Part shown: piece by piece, positions 15,860 to 24,144 of the stretch
Layout of the letters: the number at the start of each line of letters is the position of its first letter
Numbering within the stretch: position 1 is the stretch's first letter
Source: Palsa-1400 sp036501625
GTDB lineage: Bacteria > Verrucomicrobiota > Verrucomicrobiia > Limisphaerales > Palsa-1400
Direction: 5' to 3'
DNA: 64,000 nt
Assembly: GCA_036501625.1 (NCBI GenBank)
Contig: DASXZY010000058.1
Coordinates: 1-64,000, forward strand
The notes under the pieces: generated by a model
The model's input: only the letters and a program-made list of their open reading frames with translations
Database searches by the model: none
Told to the model about the DNA's origin: nothing
Made by a program: the position numbers and the translations under genes

Positions 15860-18571
15860 TTATGCCAGCAACGATTTCGCCTTTTGCAGAGCCTCGTCGA
15901 TTTTGGAAACGTCTTTGCCGCCGCCGCGCGCGTTGTCGGGGCGCCCGCCGCCTTTGCCGCCGACGATGGGCGCGATGGCCTGGATGATTTTTCCGGCTTG
16001 AAATTTGCCGGTGAACTCAGGCGAAACGGAAGCCACGAGCGACACCGCGCCGCCGGCCGTGCCCGCCAGCACGATGATTCCCTTGAACTGGCTCTTGAGC
16101 GCGTCGGCCGCCGTTTGGAGGAATTCGCCGTCGGCCGCGCCGAGGTTTTCGACGATGTGCGGCGCCGCGCCCGAAGTGTCCGCCTTGGCCGCCAAACCGC
16201 GCGCGGCTTCCGCCGCCTGCTTTTGGCGCGAGGCCTGCAGCTGCTTTTCCAACTCCTTTTGCTGGGCCAGCAAGGCGTCGATTTTTTTCTCCAAATCGAG
16301 AATCGGGGCGTTCATTTTTCCGGCCAGGCTGGAAATCAGCGCGGCGTCATCGAGCGTTTTTTGGTAGGCGCGCAAACCGGCCACGGCTTCGATGCGCCGG
16401 ATGCCTGCCGCGACCGCGCCTTCGCTAACGATGCGGAACAGCCCGATTTCCCCGGCCGCTCGCGTGTGCGTGCCGCCGCAAAGCTCCATCGAGTAGCCGT
16501 CCAAGGCGCCTTCCCGCCCGCCGATTTGCACGACGCGCACCACGTCGCCATATTTCTCGCCGAAGAATTGCATGATGTCCTTGCGCCCCTTGACTTCCGC
16601 GTAAGGGACCTCGCTCCATGTGACGCCGGCGTTCTCCAGAATTTTCTCGTTGACAATCTTTTCCACCTCGCTGGCCTGCGCGGGCGAGAGAGGGGCGCTG
16701 CTGAAATCGAACGTCAATTTGTCCGGGCCGACGTAGGAGCCTTTTTGCACGGCGTCCGGGCTTGCGATCTGATGCAGCGCGTAATGGAGCAAATGCGTGA
16801 CGGAGTGATGGCGCTGAATGGCCGCGCGCCGGGCGGCGTTCACACGCAATTCGACCAGCGCGCCCGGCTCCGGCGCATCCTTGCCGGCCAGGAAGTGCAG
16901 GAAAACAGGGCCGGTTTTAACAGTATTGACAACGTGCCAGACCTGGGCTCCTGCCAGGACCTCGCCGGTGTCGCCGGCCTGCCCGCCCATTTCCGCGTAC
17001 ATGGGAGAGACATCCAGCGTGATGGCCGCCTTGTCTTTCTCGTTGACAACTTCCAATACCTTCGCCGCCGCGTGCAACTGGCTGAAACCGACAAAGCGCG
17101 TGGGCTTGGAGGTGTCGATATTGGAAGCCGCGATGATCTCCTTTTTTTGGGCGGCGCGAGCGCGGGCCTTTTGCTCGTCCATGAGCTTGTGGAAACCGGC
17201 GGTATCGACGGTCCAGCCCCGTTCGCGGGCCATCAACTCCGTGAGATCGAGCGGGAAGCCGTAGGTGTCGTAAAGTTGAAACGCCCGTTCTCCGGAAATC
17301 ACATCGCGGGTGGTGGCGGCCTGGCTCTCGAACAGTTTGAGGCCGGTATCGAGGGTTTTGTTGAACGCCTCTTCTTCAGACTCAATTACTTCCTTGATAT
17401 GCGCCTGTTTGTGGCGAAGTTCAGGAAAAACATCGCCCATTTTCTCCACCAGCACATCCACCAATTTATAAAAAAACGGTTCGTGGAAACCGAGCGTGCG
17501 GCCGTAGCGCACCGCGCGGCGCAGGATGCGGCGCAGTACGTAATTGCGGTCGTTGTTGCCGGGGAGAACTCCGTCCGCGATCGAAAAACTCAGTGTGCGG
17601 ATGTGATCGGCAATGACACGGAAGGCCACATCAATTTCCAGTTGCGGATTCCTGGCAGCGCCGCCAGCCGGCAGTGTGGACGCGTATTTTTTCCCGGACA
17701 GCTTTTCGATGGCGTCAAATATTGGGCGGAAAATATCGGTTTCGTAATTGGAAATGGTTTTGCTGAAATCCTTGAAACCGCTGGTGTTCTGGATAATGCC
17801 AGTGACGCGCTCGAAACCCATGCCGGTATCGACATGTCGGGCGGGCAGCGGCGAAAACGTGCCGCCGGGATTGGCGTTGAACTGGATAAAGACCAGATTC
17901 CAAATTTCAATGCAGCGCGCGTCGCCCTTGTTGACCAGCCCGCCTTTTGTATCTCCCGCCGGTGTCAAATCAACATGCAGCTCCGAGCAGGGGCCGCACG
18001 GGCCGGTTTCGCCCATCATCCAGAAATTGTCTTTTTTGCCGCCGTGAACAATATGGATTTTCGGGTCCAAGCCCGCAGCCGTGAATTTGGCCGCCCAGAA
18101 ATCGGACGCCTCCTTGTCGAACTCGCTGGGGTCGCCCTTGCTCTTGTCGGGACTGTAAACGGTCGCGTAAATGCGGTGTTTGGGGAATTTCCAAACCTCA
18201 GTCACCAGTTCCCACGCCCAATCAATGGCTTCCTTTTTGAAGTAATCGCCAAAGCTCCAATTGCCCAGCATCTCGAAGAAGGTGTGGTGATAGGTATCCA
18301 TGCCCACGTCTTCTAAATCATTATGTTTGCCGCCGGCGCGGATGCACTTTTGGGTGTCGGCGGCGCGGGTGGGGCGGCCGGGGATGGCGCCGGGCCATTT
18401 GTCAACATCCGGCGCGCGCTCGTTGAGGAAGATGGGGACGAATTGATTCATGCCCGCGTTGGTAAACAGCAGGCCGGGGGAATCGGGCATCAGGCTGGAG
18501 GACGGGACAATGGTATGCCCCTTGGATTTGAAAAAATCCAAAAACGACTGGCGAATTTGAGCGGAGGTCAT
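15860..18571 (-). CDS. alaS: Alanyl-tRNA synthetase
   Basis: This 903-residue enzyme charges tRNA-Ala with alanine in the cytoplasm. The N-terminus matches the class II catalytic core, with IRQSFLDFFKSKGHTIVPSS, then FTNAGMNQF and the motif HTFFEMLGNWSFGDYFK. The editing domain has the zinc-binding HSVTHLLH (around residues 586-593) and CGGTH (around 697-701). The C-terminal DHHA1 domain ends with the glycine-rich GGKGGGRPDNARGGG. Length is usual for the family. It lies in a tight minus-strand run after eno and a dedA-like gene. Confidence 0.98.
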   Translation of the reverse strand: MTSAQIRQSFLDFFKSKGHTIVPSSSLMPDSPGLLFTNAGMNQFVPIFLNERAPDVDKWPGAIPGRPTRAADTQKCIRAGGKHNDLEDVGMDTYHHTFFEMLGNWSFGDYFKKEAIDWAWELVTEVWKFPKHRIYATVYSPDKSKGDPSEFDKEASDFWAAKFTAAGLDPKIHIVHGGKKDNFWMMGETGPCGPCSELHVDLTPAGDTKGGLVNKGDARCIEIWNLVFIQFNANPGGTFSPLPARHVDTGMGFERVTGIIQNTSGFKDFSKTISNYETDIFRPIFDAIEKLSGKKYASTLPAGGAARNPQLEIDVAFRVIADHIRTLSFSIADGVLPGNNDRNYVLRRILRRAVRYGRTLGFHEPFFYKLVDVLVEKMGDVFPELRHKQAHIKEVIESEEEAFNKTLDTGLKLFESQAATTRDVISGERAFQLYDTYGFPLDLTELMARERGWTVDTAGFHKLMDEQKARARAAQKKEIIAASNIDTSKPTRFVGFSQLHAAAKVLEVVNEKDKAAITLDVSPMYAEMGGQAGDTGEVLAGAQVWHVVNTVKTGPVFLHFLAGKDAPEPGALVELRVNAARRAAIQRHHSVTHLLHYALHQIASPDAVQKGSYVGPDKLTFDFSSAPLSPAQASEVEKIVNEKILENAGVTWSEVPYAEVKGRKDIMQFFGEKYGDVVRVVQIGGREGALDGYSMELCGGTHTRAAGEIGLFRIVSEGAVAAGIRRIEAVAGLRAYQKTLDDAALISSLAGKMNAPILDLEKKIDALLAQQKELEKQLQASRQKQAAEAARGLAAKADTSGAAPHIVENLGAADGEFLQTAADALKSQFKGIIVLAGTAGGAVSLVASVSPEFTGKFQAGKIIQAIAPIVGGKGGGRPDNARGGGKDVSKIDEALQKAKSLLA

Positions 18572-18604
18572 GCCAAGATAATTCTAATGGCCGGGGGCTG
18601 CGGT

Positions 18605-19246
18605 TTAAAGCTCTTTTGCCGGGGCGCCGCCGCTGGCAAAATGCCGGTGAACAAAGAAGTAATACAAGGCGCCCAGCACCCCAACCGCGCCTCCCAGCCA
18701 AATGGTAATTTGCTTCATGTCTCCCTGGAGCAGTTTCGGGTTATTGCCCGCTTGGACTCCAACGCACGTGAGCGCCACGCACCACAGCAATGAGCCAACA
18801 ATCGTGAAGAGCGAGTATTTGGCAAAATTCATTTTGACAATCCCCATCGGAATGCCAATGAGATGGCGCACGACTGGCAGCAGGCGCGCCACAAAAACGC
18901 CAAAAGCGCCGAAGCGCGAGGCCCATCGCTCGGCTGCCAGCAACTTCGTTTCCGGCACCAGAACATAGCGGCCATAACGCACCGCCAAAGGCCGCCCCGC
19001 CAGGCGGGAGGCCCAGTACATGATCGCCGCGCCCGCGTAAGAGCCAAGGGTCCCCGCCAGCACGATTCCCAGCATCGACAGACTGCCGGTGGCGTGGGCG
19101 CGTTGCGCGGCGAACGGGATGATGAGTTCGCTCGGAATGGGAACGATGGTGCTCTCCATGGCCATCAACCCAGCAATCAACGGATAGCCGCCGGCATCAA
19201 GCGTGCCCTGATACCATTGCACCAAGTGAACGACTGCGGCGTTCAT
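18605..19246 (-). CDS. DedA-family membrane protein
   Basis: This 213-residue protein belongs to the DedA/SNARE-associated family of polytopic inner-membrane proteins, implicated in lipid carrier recycling and envelope integrity. Visible family features are the re-entrant segment with ESTIVPIPSE and the conserved FGVFVARLLPVVRHLIGIPMG, which contains the typical F-x-R-x-x-P-x-x-R pattern. Several hydrophobic helices cover the rest. It starts 6 bases after eno and ends 33 bases before alaS. The substrate cannot be deduced. Confidence 0.92.
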   Translation of the reverse strand: MNAAVVHLVQWYQGTLDAGGYPLIAGLMAMESTIVPIPSELIIPFAAQRAHATGSLSMLGIVLAGTLGSYAGAAIMYWASRLAGRPLAVRYGRYVLVPETKLLAAERWASRFGAFGVFVARLLPVVRHLIGIPMGIVKMNFAKYSLFTIVGSLLWCVALTCVGVQAGNNPKLLQGDMKQITIWLGGAVGVLGALYYFFVHRHFASGGAPAKEL

Positions 19247-19252
19247 GCCAAA

Positions 19253-20530
19253 TCACATTTTCCCGCCATAGACAGCGTTTTTGCCCAGGATTTGTTCGAT
19301 GCGCAAAAGTTGATTGTATTTGGCCACGCGGTCCGTCCTGCTGAGCGAGCCGGTCTTGATTTGCCCCGCGTTGGTCGCGACCGCGATGTCCGCGATGGTG
19401 GCATCCTCCGTTTCGCCGGAGCGATGGCTGATGACCGCAGTGTAGGCGTTCTCCTGCGCCAATTCGACCGCGTCCAAAGTCTCAGTCAGCGAGCCAATTT
19501 GATTGACCTTGACCAGGATGGAGTTGGCCACGCCTTCATTGATGCCCTTTTGGAGGAATTTGACATTGGTGACGAAGAGGTCATCACCAACCAATTGCAA
19601 TTGGCTGCCCAATTTGTCCGTCAGCAGCTTCCAGGTCTTCCAATCGTTCTCCGCGCAGCCGTCCTCGATGCTGATGATCGGGTATTGGCCCGCCAGCTTG
19701 ACGTAAAAGGCCGCCAAATCCTGGCCCTTCAATTTCTGGCCAGTGCTTTTCTTGAACACGTACTGCCCCGAAGCGGCGTCGTAAAACTCCGAGGCCGCGC
19801 AATCCAGCGCCAGCGAAATGTCCTTGCCCGCCTTGTAACCGGCGTCCTTGATCGCTTGCAGGATGCACTCGATGGCCGCTTCGACGCTTTCCAATTTAGG
19901 GGCGAAACCGCCTTCATCGCCGACGGCGGTCGAACAGCCCTTTTTCTTGAGCACCGATTTGAGCGCGTGGAAAGTCTCGGTAATCGCCTGCAAAGCGCGT
20001 GAAAAAGTGGGCAATCCCGTAGGCACGATCATGAATTCCTGGAAATCAATGGGCGCGTCGGAATGGGCGCCGCCGTTGATGACATTGGCCATCGGAACGG
20101 GCAGCACCTTGGCGTTGGGGCCGCCGAGGTATTTGAACAGGGGCAGGCCCAGATGAGCGGCGGCTGCTTTGGCGTTGGCCAGCGAAACCGCCAGAATCGC
20201 GTTGGCGCCCAGCTTTGATTTAGTTTCTGTCCCGTCCAAGTCGATCATGATGCGATCGACGGTCAATTGGTCCAGCGCATCGGTCCCGCGCAGAGCGGGC
20301 AGGATGGTTTGGATCACGTTTTTGACCGCTTTGGCAACGCCTTTGCCGCCGTAGCGGGATTTATCGCCGTCGCGCAACTCGAGTGCTTCGTGTTCGCCGG
20401 TGCTGGCGCCGGAAGGCGCCGCCGCGCGGCCAGCCGCGCCGCTCTCCAGAAGAACATCCGCTTCAATCGTGGGATTCCCCCGCGAATCCAGGACTTCGCG
20501 AGCTTCAATATTTGAAATACTGCTCATCAT
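19253..20530 (-). CDS. eno: Enolase (phosphopyruvate hydratase)
   Basis: This 425-residue glycolytic enzyme converts 2-phosphoglycerate to phosphoenolpyruvate. Family motifs are complete: the N-terminal ARE-VLDSRGNPT-type opening, PSGASTGEHEALELRDGD, the metal-ligand region ISIEDGCAEND, VGDDLFVTN, the Lys-containing LVKVNQIGSLTET and the C-terminal SHRSGETEDATIADIAV signature. Length is normal. The start at ATG 20530 is followed in frame by a second Met. It appears to head an eno-dedA-alaS-thuA run with short spacers (6, 33 and 50 bases), so a promoter should lie upstream of 20530. Confidence 0.98.
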   Translation of the reverse strand: MMSSISNIEAREVLDSRGNPTIEADVLLESGAAGRAAAPSGASTGEHEALELRDGDKSRYGGKGVAKAVKNVIQTILPALRGTDALDQLTVDRIMIDLDGTETKSKLGANAILAVSLANAKAAAAHLGLPLFKYLGGPNAKVLPVPMANVINGGAHSDAPIDFQEFMIVPTGLPTFSRALQAITETFHALKSVLKKKGCSTAVGDEGGFAPKLESVEAAIECILQAIKDAGYKAGKDISLALDCAASEFYDAASGQYVFKKSTGQKLKGQDLAAFYVKLAGQYPIISIEDGCAENDWKTWKLLTDKLGSQLQLVGDDLFVTNVKFLQKGINEGVANSILVKVNQIGSLTETLDAVELAQENAYTAVISHRSGETEDATIADIAVATNAGQIKTGSLSRTDRVAKYNQLLRIEQILGKNAVYGGKM

Positions 20531-20611
20531 TCGGGACGCATCATAAGAAAGGGGCCTCGGCAGTCAAGGGACAACCTGAAACAAGGTGTGCCTTCGTTTT
20601 AAACAGATCAT

Positions 20612-20663
20612 TATGTTCATTCGACAATTGTGCCAGAAACGCCAGAAGGAAGAAAACCTGCCG
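20612..20663 (+). repeat. Dispersed 52-base intergenic repeat, copy A
   Basis: This segment aligns without gaps to 51122-51173; by my count about 40 of 52 bases match. The best conserved blocks are TATGTTCA, AATTGTG, ACGCC and GAAAACCT-CCG. It lies just upstream of a small gene remnant on the same strand, so it may be the leader or promoter region of a repeated small-gene family. Function unknown. Confidence 0.55.
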
Positions 20664-20738
20664 CGCACATTTGCGATTTTTGGCATTTATGATACCATGT
20701 TACCATGAATATACATTTTTAACATCAAAATGGGGTAA

Positions 20739-20936
20739 ATTGGCGGGCGGTTTTTCGAGGAAAACTGCCGCTTGCAAGACGGGCGCCCCGGCGCCGAACT
20801 CGTTGCATGGCTCAATTCACTCCCGGAAGTCCAAACCATGCTGCAAATGGATTTCAACGGACAACCCATCTCGGAGGCGAATCTTTCCCGCTGGAAAACC
20901 GGCGGCTGCGCGGTTGCGGGAGGGGAAGCAGCTTGA
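20739..20936 (+). pseudogene. Remnant of a small conserved protein gene
   Basis: The frame running from the TAA at 20736 to the TGA at 20934 reads as protein, with LQDGRPGAELVAWLNSLPEV followed by a stretch containing NGQPISEANLSRWKTGG. This resembles a small protein of unknown function often seen in Verrucomicrobia and Lentisphaerae, which has the pattern L-x-DG-x-x-G-x-x-LV-x-WLN-x-LPEVQ and then P-I-x-E-x-NLS-x-W. No ATG or GTG start is in frame, and the N-terminal part seems lost or replaced. I regard it as a 5'-truncated copy. Family recognition is from memory of the pattern and is moderate. Confidence 0.5.
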
Positions 20937-21218
20937 GGCCAAAAGTCCGCAAAGAACCCGCAAAACTTCCGGCGTTAACTAACCTTCAACGCGGCCAATC
21001 GCGGCAAATTACGGTGAATTGCGATATTTTCGGGAAAGACCCCATCCCATCCATCATCATTTCTCTGAACATTAATAAAGGCCCTTGCCATGCGCCATTG
21101 CGAGAATATATTCTGCCCGAATCCGCGCGGGAAAACGCGGTATGCGATTGCCGGATCAGTGATAAATTGACTGGCTTTTTGCTTCCCCTCGGTCAACCAA
21201 ACTGAACATCCTATAATT

Positions 21219-22052
21219 ATGAGAAATATCGCAAAAACCGCATTCGCCTTCGCCTTGGCCAACTCATCTGCCTGGGCAGGAACGATTATCACCGGCAATC
21301 TTCCGGCGGACACCGTCATTATCAATATTAGCGGCACTCAGGATGGCGCGGCCGCCTATTCCACCGCCGGCGGAGACGGCCAGGCCTTGTGGCAGCGGCC
21401 CTTCAACACCGGCGGCACACTGCTGGAATATACATTCCAGCCGGGCATTTACCGTTTTCTCGTGGTCGATCCGGCCGAGGCCGCGCTCTTATATCCCGGC
21501 CTGACTCCGACGCAAACGAACCAAATTTACACAGCGTGGACTTACAATTCTCCCTGGCTTGAAGACTACCTGGCCTTCGACAGCGCCGCCGCGACCAACT
21601 CCTCCCTCTCGCAGCTATTTGATGGCGCGCCCGATTTCAACAGCTTTAACAATGCCCAATCCGCCTACAACGATGCCGTGTCCGGCGGCTGGGCCGATAA
21701 AATTCGGAGCGGGCCGCTTGGCCGGGCCAGCACGGTCATTTCCCGCGTCTTCGCCGTCACCAATATCGAGACGCTCATCTTCGTCGTGCCGGATTACGAT
21801 CTCAACGACAACGCGGGAGGGGTTTCGGTTGCCATCTCGCCGGCGCCGTTCTTAAGCATTGCCAAAAGTGGCGGCAACACCGTTACGCTGCAATGGCCGA
21901 CCAACTTGACCGGCTTCACGCTCTCGCAATCGACCAATCTTTTGCCAGCTTCATGGGGCGACGTGACAAACCAGCCCGTCGTAGCCAATACTAATTACTC
22001 GGTCACTCTCCATGCAGGCGCGGCTGCCGCGTATTTCCGCTTGCACGACTGA
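21219..22052 (+). CDS. Secreted protein with C-terminal FN3-like module
   Basis: This 277-residue protein has a signal peptide (about 1-20, ending in WAG) and a body I do not recognise. The C-terminal 70 residues form the module common in verrucomicrobial exported proteins: VTLQWPTNLTGFTLSQSTNL, a short linker, then a strand-rich end closing with AAYFRLHD. The same kind of module closes the giant protein at 14076. The gene stands alone, 109 bases before the histidine kinase gene. It is likely extracellular or outer-membrane associated; no enzymatic motif is seen. Confidence 0.68.
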   Translation: MRNIAKTAFAFALANSSAWAGTIITGNLPADTVIINISGTQDGAAAYSTAGGDGQALWQRPFNTGGTLLEYTFQPGIYRFLVVDPAEAALLYPGLTPTQTNQIYTAWTYNSPWLEDYLAFDSAAATNSSLSQLFDGAPDFNSFNNAQSAYNDAVSGGWADKIRSGPLGRASTVISRVFAVTNIETLIFVVPDYDLNDNAGGVSVAISPAPFLSIAKSGGNTVTLQWPTNLTGFTLSQSTNLLPASWGDVTNQPVVANTNYSVTLHAGAAAAYFRLHD

Positions 22053-22161
22053 AAACCTATGCTGTTACCGCGCAAGCAGTTGCAAAGATCGAGTCAAGAA
22101 AAACTTAAGAAAACTCATTGCATGCCGATGATGATCGGGTTACATATGGCAGTTTAACACG

Positions 22162-23685
22162 ATGGAATTTCGGAATTTCCCCATCAAACGCAAGTTGACG
22201 GCGGTCATCATGCTGACCAGCACTGTCGTCCTTGCGCTGACCGCGGCCGCTTTCATCGTGTACGAAATCGAGAATCTCCGGCATAACCTGCGCGTCAATT
22301 CCGAAGCCATCGCTATCATCGCCGCCGAAGAAAGCAGCGCCGCCGCGGCCGCCGGGGATGGAAAGACGGCCGGGGAAGTTCTGGCCAACTTCAGCGCCAA
22401 ACGGCAGATTCTTCTCTCGGCCCTTTACGGCAAGGATGGGGCCATGCTGGCCCACTATCCAGTCGGCGTGCCAGTGGAAAGCTACCCCTCCCACCCGCCC
22501 CAGCACGGCTACGATGTCATTGGCCGCGCGGTCAACATTTTCGAGCCTGTCTCTCTGGACAATAAGCCCGTCGGCGTCATGTATCTCAAATACGATCTGT
22601 CCCAGCCTTACCAGCGATTCGCCTGGTACGCGGGTTTAATGGCCATGATCTTCCTGGGTTCCGTCGGCATAGCCTTGGTCATGTCCAATTGGCTCCAAGG
22701 CCTGATTTCCGCGCCGATTTTGGAATTGGCGGAAACCGCCAAGGCGGTCGCGTTCAAAAAGGATTACCGCGTGCGCGCCGCCAAATTCGGCGGGGATGAA
22801 CTGGGCGTGTTGACCGACGCTTTCAACCACATGCTGACGCAAATCCATGACCGCGACGCGGCCCTGAGCCAAAGCGAGGCCCAATTGCGCCAGGCCCTGC
22901 AAGCGGCCGAGGCCTCCGCTGCCGAGGTGCGCGTCCTCAACGCGGAATTGGAGCTCCGCGTCAAAGTTCGCACCGCCGAGCTGGCCGCGGCCAACCAGGA
23001 ACTGGAAGCCTTCACCTACTCCGTCTCCCACGATCTCCGCGCCCCGTTGCGCCACATCGATGCCTATGCCCAGATTCTTGACGAGGAACACGCCACGGCC
23101 AATCCAACCCAGCTTCGCCATTACCTGTCCCGCATCCGACACGGCGCGCAAAACATGGGGCGGCTGGTGGATGACCTGCTCAACTTGGCCCGCGTGGGCC
23201 GCACCGTCAGCCGGCCCGAAACGATTGACCTGAACCAGCTTGTCGAAGAAGTGCGCTCCGAGCTGCGGCTGGAAATAAACGGGCGCCAGATCGAGTGGCG
23301 CGTTGGCAAGCTTCCGGAGGTTCACGGCAGCGCCGGGTTGATCAAACAGGTTTTTGCCAACTTGATTTCCAACTCTGTCAAATATACACGTCCGCGCCCC
23401 GCCGCCGTCATCGAGATCGGCCAGGAGCCAACCGGGGATGGCCCGGCCATTTTTATACGAGACAACGGGGTTGGCTTTAACATGCAATACGTCGGCAAGC
23501 TTTTTGGCGTTTTCCAGCGGCTCCACGCGGAGGAGGAATTCGAGGGCACCGGCGTCGGGCTGGCCACCGTCAAACGCATCGTGCAAATGGAAGGCGGGCG
23601 CATTTGGGCCCAGTCTGAACTCGACAAAGGCGCGACGTTCCGATTCACTTTGAATGGTATGAACTCAAATTCGACGAAGACATGA
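22162..23685 (+). CDS. Phytochrome-type sensor histidine kinase with CHASE8 and HAMP domains
   Basis: This 507-residue kinase has a membrane helix at about 12-34, a periplasmic CHASE8-like sensor (42-142), a second helix (153-175), a HAMP domain (176-230), a coiled coil (232-282) and a kinase core. The phosphoacceptor is His290 in TYSVSHDLRAPLRHI, the form used by bacteriophytochrome-class kinases. The ATP-binding domain shows FANLISNSVKYT (398-409), DNGVGFN and GTGVGLATVKRIV. No light-sensing domain is present. It overlaps the following Rcp1-type regulator by four bases (ATGA), the usual arrangement for this class. The signal is unknown. Confidence 0.92.
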   Translation: MEFRNFPIKRKLTAVIMLTSTVVLALTAAAFIVYEIENLRHNLRVNSEAIAIIAAEESSAAAAAGDGKTAGEVLANFSAKRQILLSALYGKDGAMLAHYPVGVPVESYPSHPPQHGYDVIGRAVNIFEPVSLDNKPVGVMYLKYDLSQPYQRFAWYAGLMAMIFLGSVGIALVMSNWLQGLISAPILELAETAKAVAFKKDYRVRAAKFGGDELGVLTDAFNHMLTQIHDRDAALSQSEAQLRQALQAAEASAAEVRVLNAELELRVKVRTAELAAANQELEAFTYSVSHDLRAPLRHIDAYAQILDEEHATANPTQLRHYLSRIRHGAQNMGRLVDDLLNLARVGRTVSRPETIDLNQLVEEVRSELRLEINGRQIEWRVGKLPEVHGSAGLIKQVFANLISNSVKYTRPRPAAVIEIGQEPTGDGPAIFIRDNGVGFNMQYVGKLFGVFQRLHAEEEFEGTGVGLATVKRIVQMEGGRIWAQSELDKGATFRFTLNGMNSNSTKT

Positions 23686-24140
23686 AGGGCGCGATAGAAA
23701 TACTCCTTGTAGAAGACAATGCCAACGATGTGGAATTGACCCTCCACGCCTTGGCCCGGCACAATTTGGCCAACAAAATCCACGTTTTGCGCGACGGCGA
23801 GCAGGCCATGGACTTTCTGTTTTGCCGCGGCTCTTTCAGCGGCCGTTCCTTTGACGATCCTCCCAAGGTCGTGCTGCTTGACTTGAAACTGCCCAAAGTC
23901 GATGGCCTGGAAGTCCTGCGCGCCATCAAATCCGACCCCCGCACCAAGGCCTTGCCGGTGGTCGTGATGACCTCTTCGCGCGAACAGCGGGACATGGTGG
24001 AAAGCTACAATTGCGGCGTTAATAGCTACATCCAAAAGCCGATCAATTTTGGGGAATTCCAGGATGTGATCCGGCAATTGGGCTACTACTGGCTGGCCGT
24101 GAACGCGCCGCCGCCGCCCGGAGCCTTCCAGCGGGGCTGA
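23682..24140 (+). CDS. Rcp1-type single-domain response regulator
   Basis: This 152-residue protein is a stand-alone receiver domain of the Rcp1 subfamily. The acidic pair is Glu11-Asp12 in LLVEDNANDVELT, the phosphoacceptor is Asp67 in LLDLKLPKVDG, the switch Thr is in VVVMTSS (Thr97), and Lys119 is in YIQKPINF. The N-D-V-E-L-T stretch after the acidic pair and the insertion before the Asp are Rcp1 hallmarks. It is translationally coupled to the upstream kinase and lies 4 bases before an ABC-2-type permease gene. With no output domain it must work through protein contacts or a phosphorelay. Confidence 0.92.
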   Translation: MKGAIEILLVEDNANDVELTLHALARHNLANKIHVLRDGEQAMDFLFCRGSFSGRSFDDPPKVVLLDLKLPKVDGLEVLRAIKSDPRTKALPVVVMTSSREQRDMVESYNCGVNSYIQKPINFGEFQDVIRQLGYYWLAVNAPPPPGAFQRG

Positions 24141-24144
24141 AGCC

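Larger units (their letters stand above)
20531..21218. other. Intergenic region with a repeat copy and a gene remnant
   Basis: This 688-base gap lies between the divergent eno and the secreted-protein gene at 21219. It holds one copy of a 52-base dispersed repeat (20612-20663) and the 3' part of a small gene (20739-20936), listed separately. The rest, including 20937-21218, shows no recognisable gene; it must contain the promoters of both flanking genes. Confidence 0.6.

Noticed and set aside
15884..18316. Long 810-codon open frame antisense to alaS
   Set aside because: It mirrors the alaS coding frame in GC-rich DNA and has no family features; alaS on the other strand is complete and certain.
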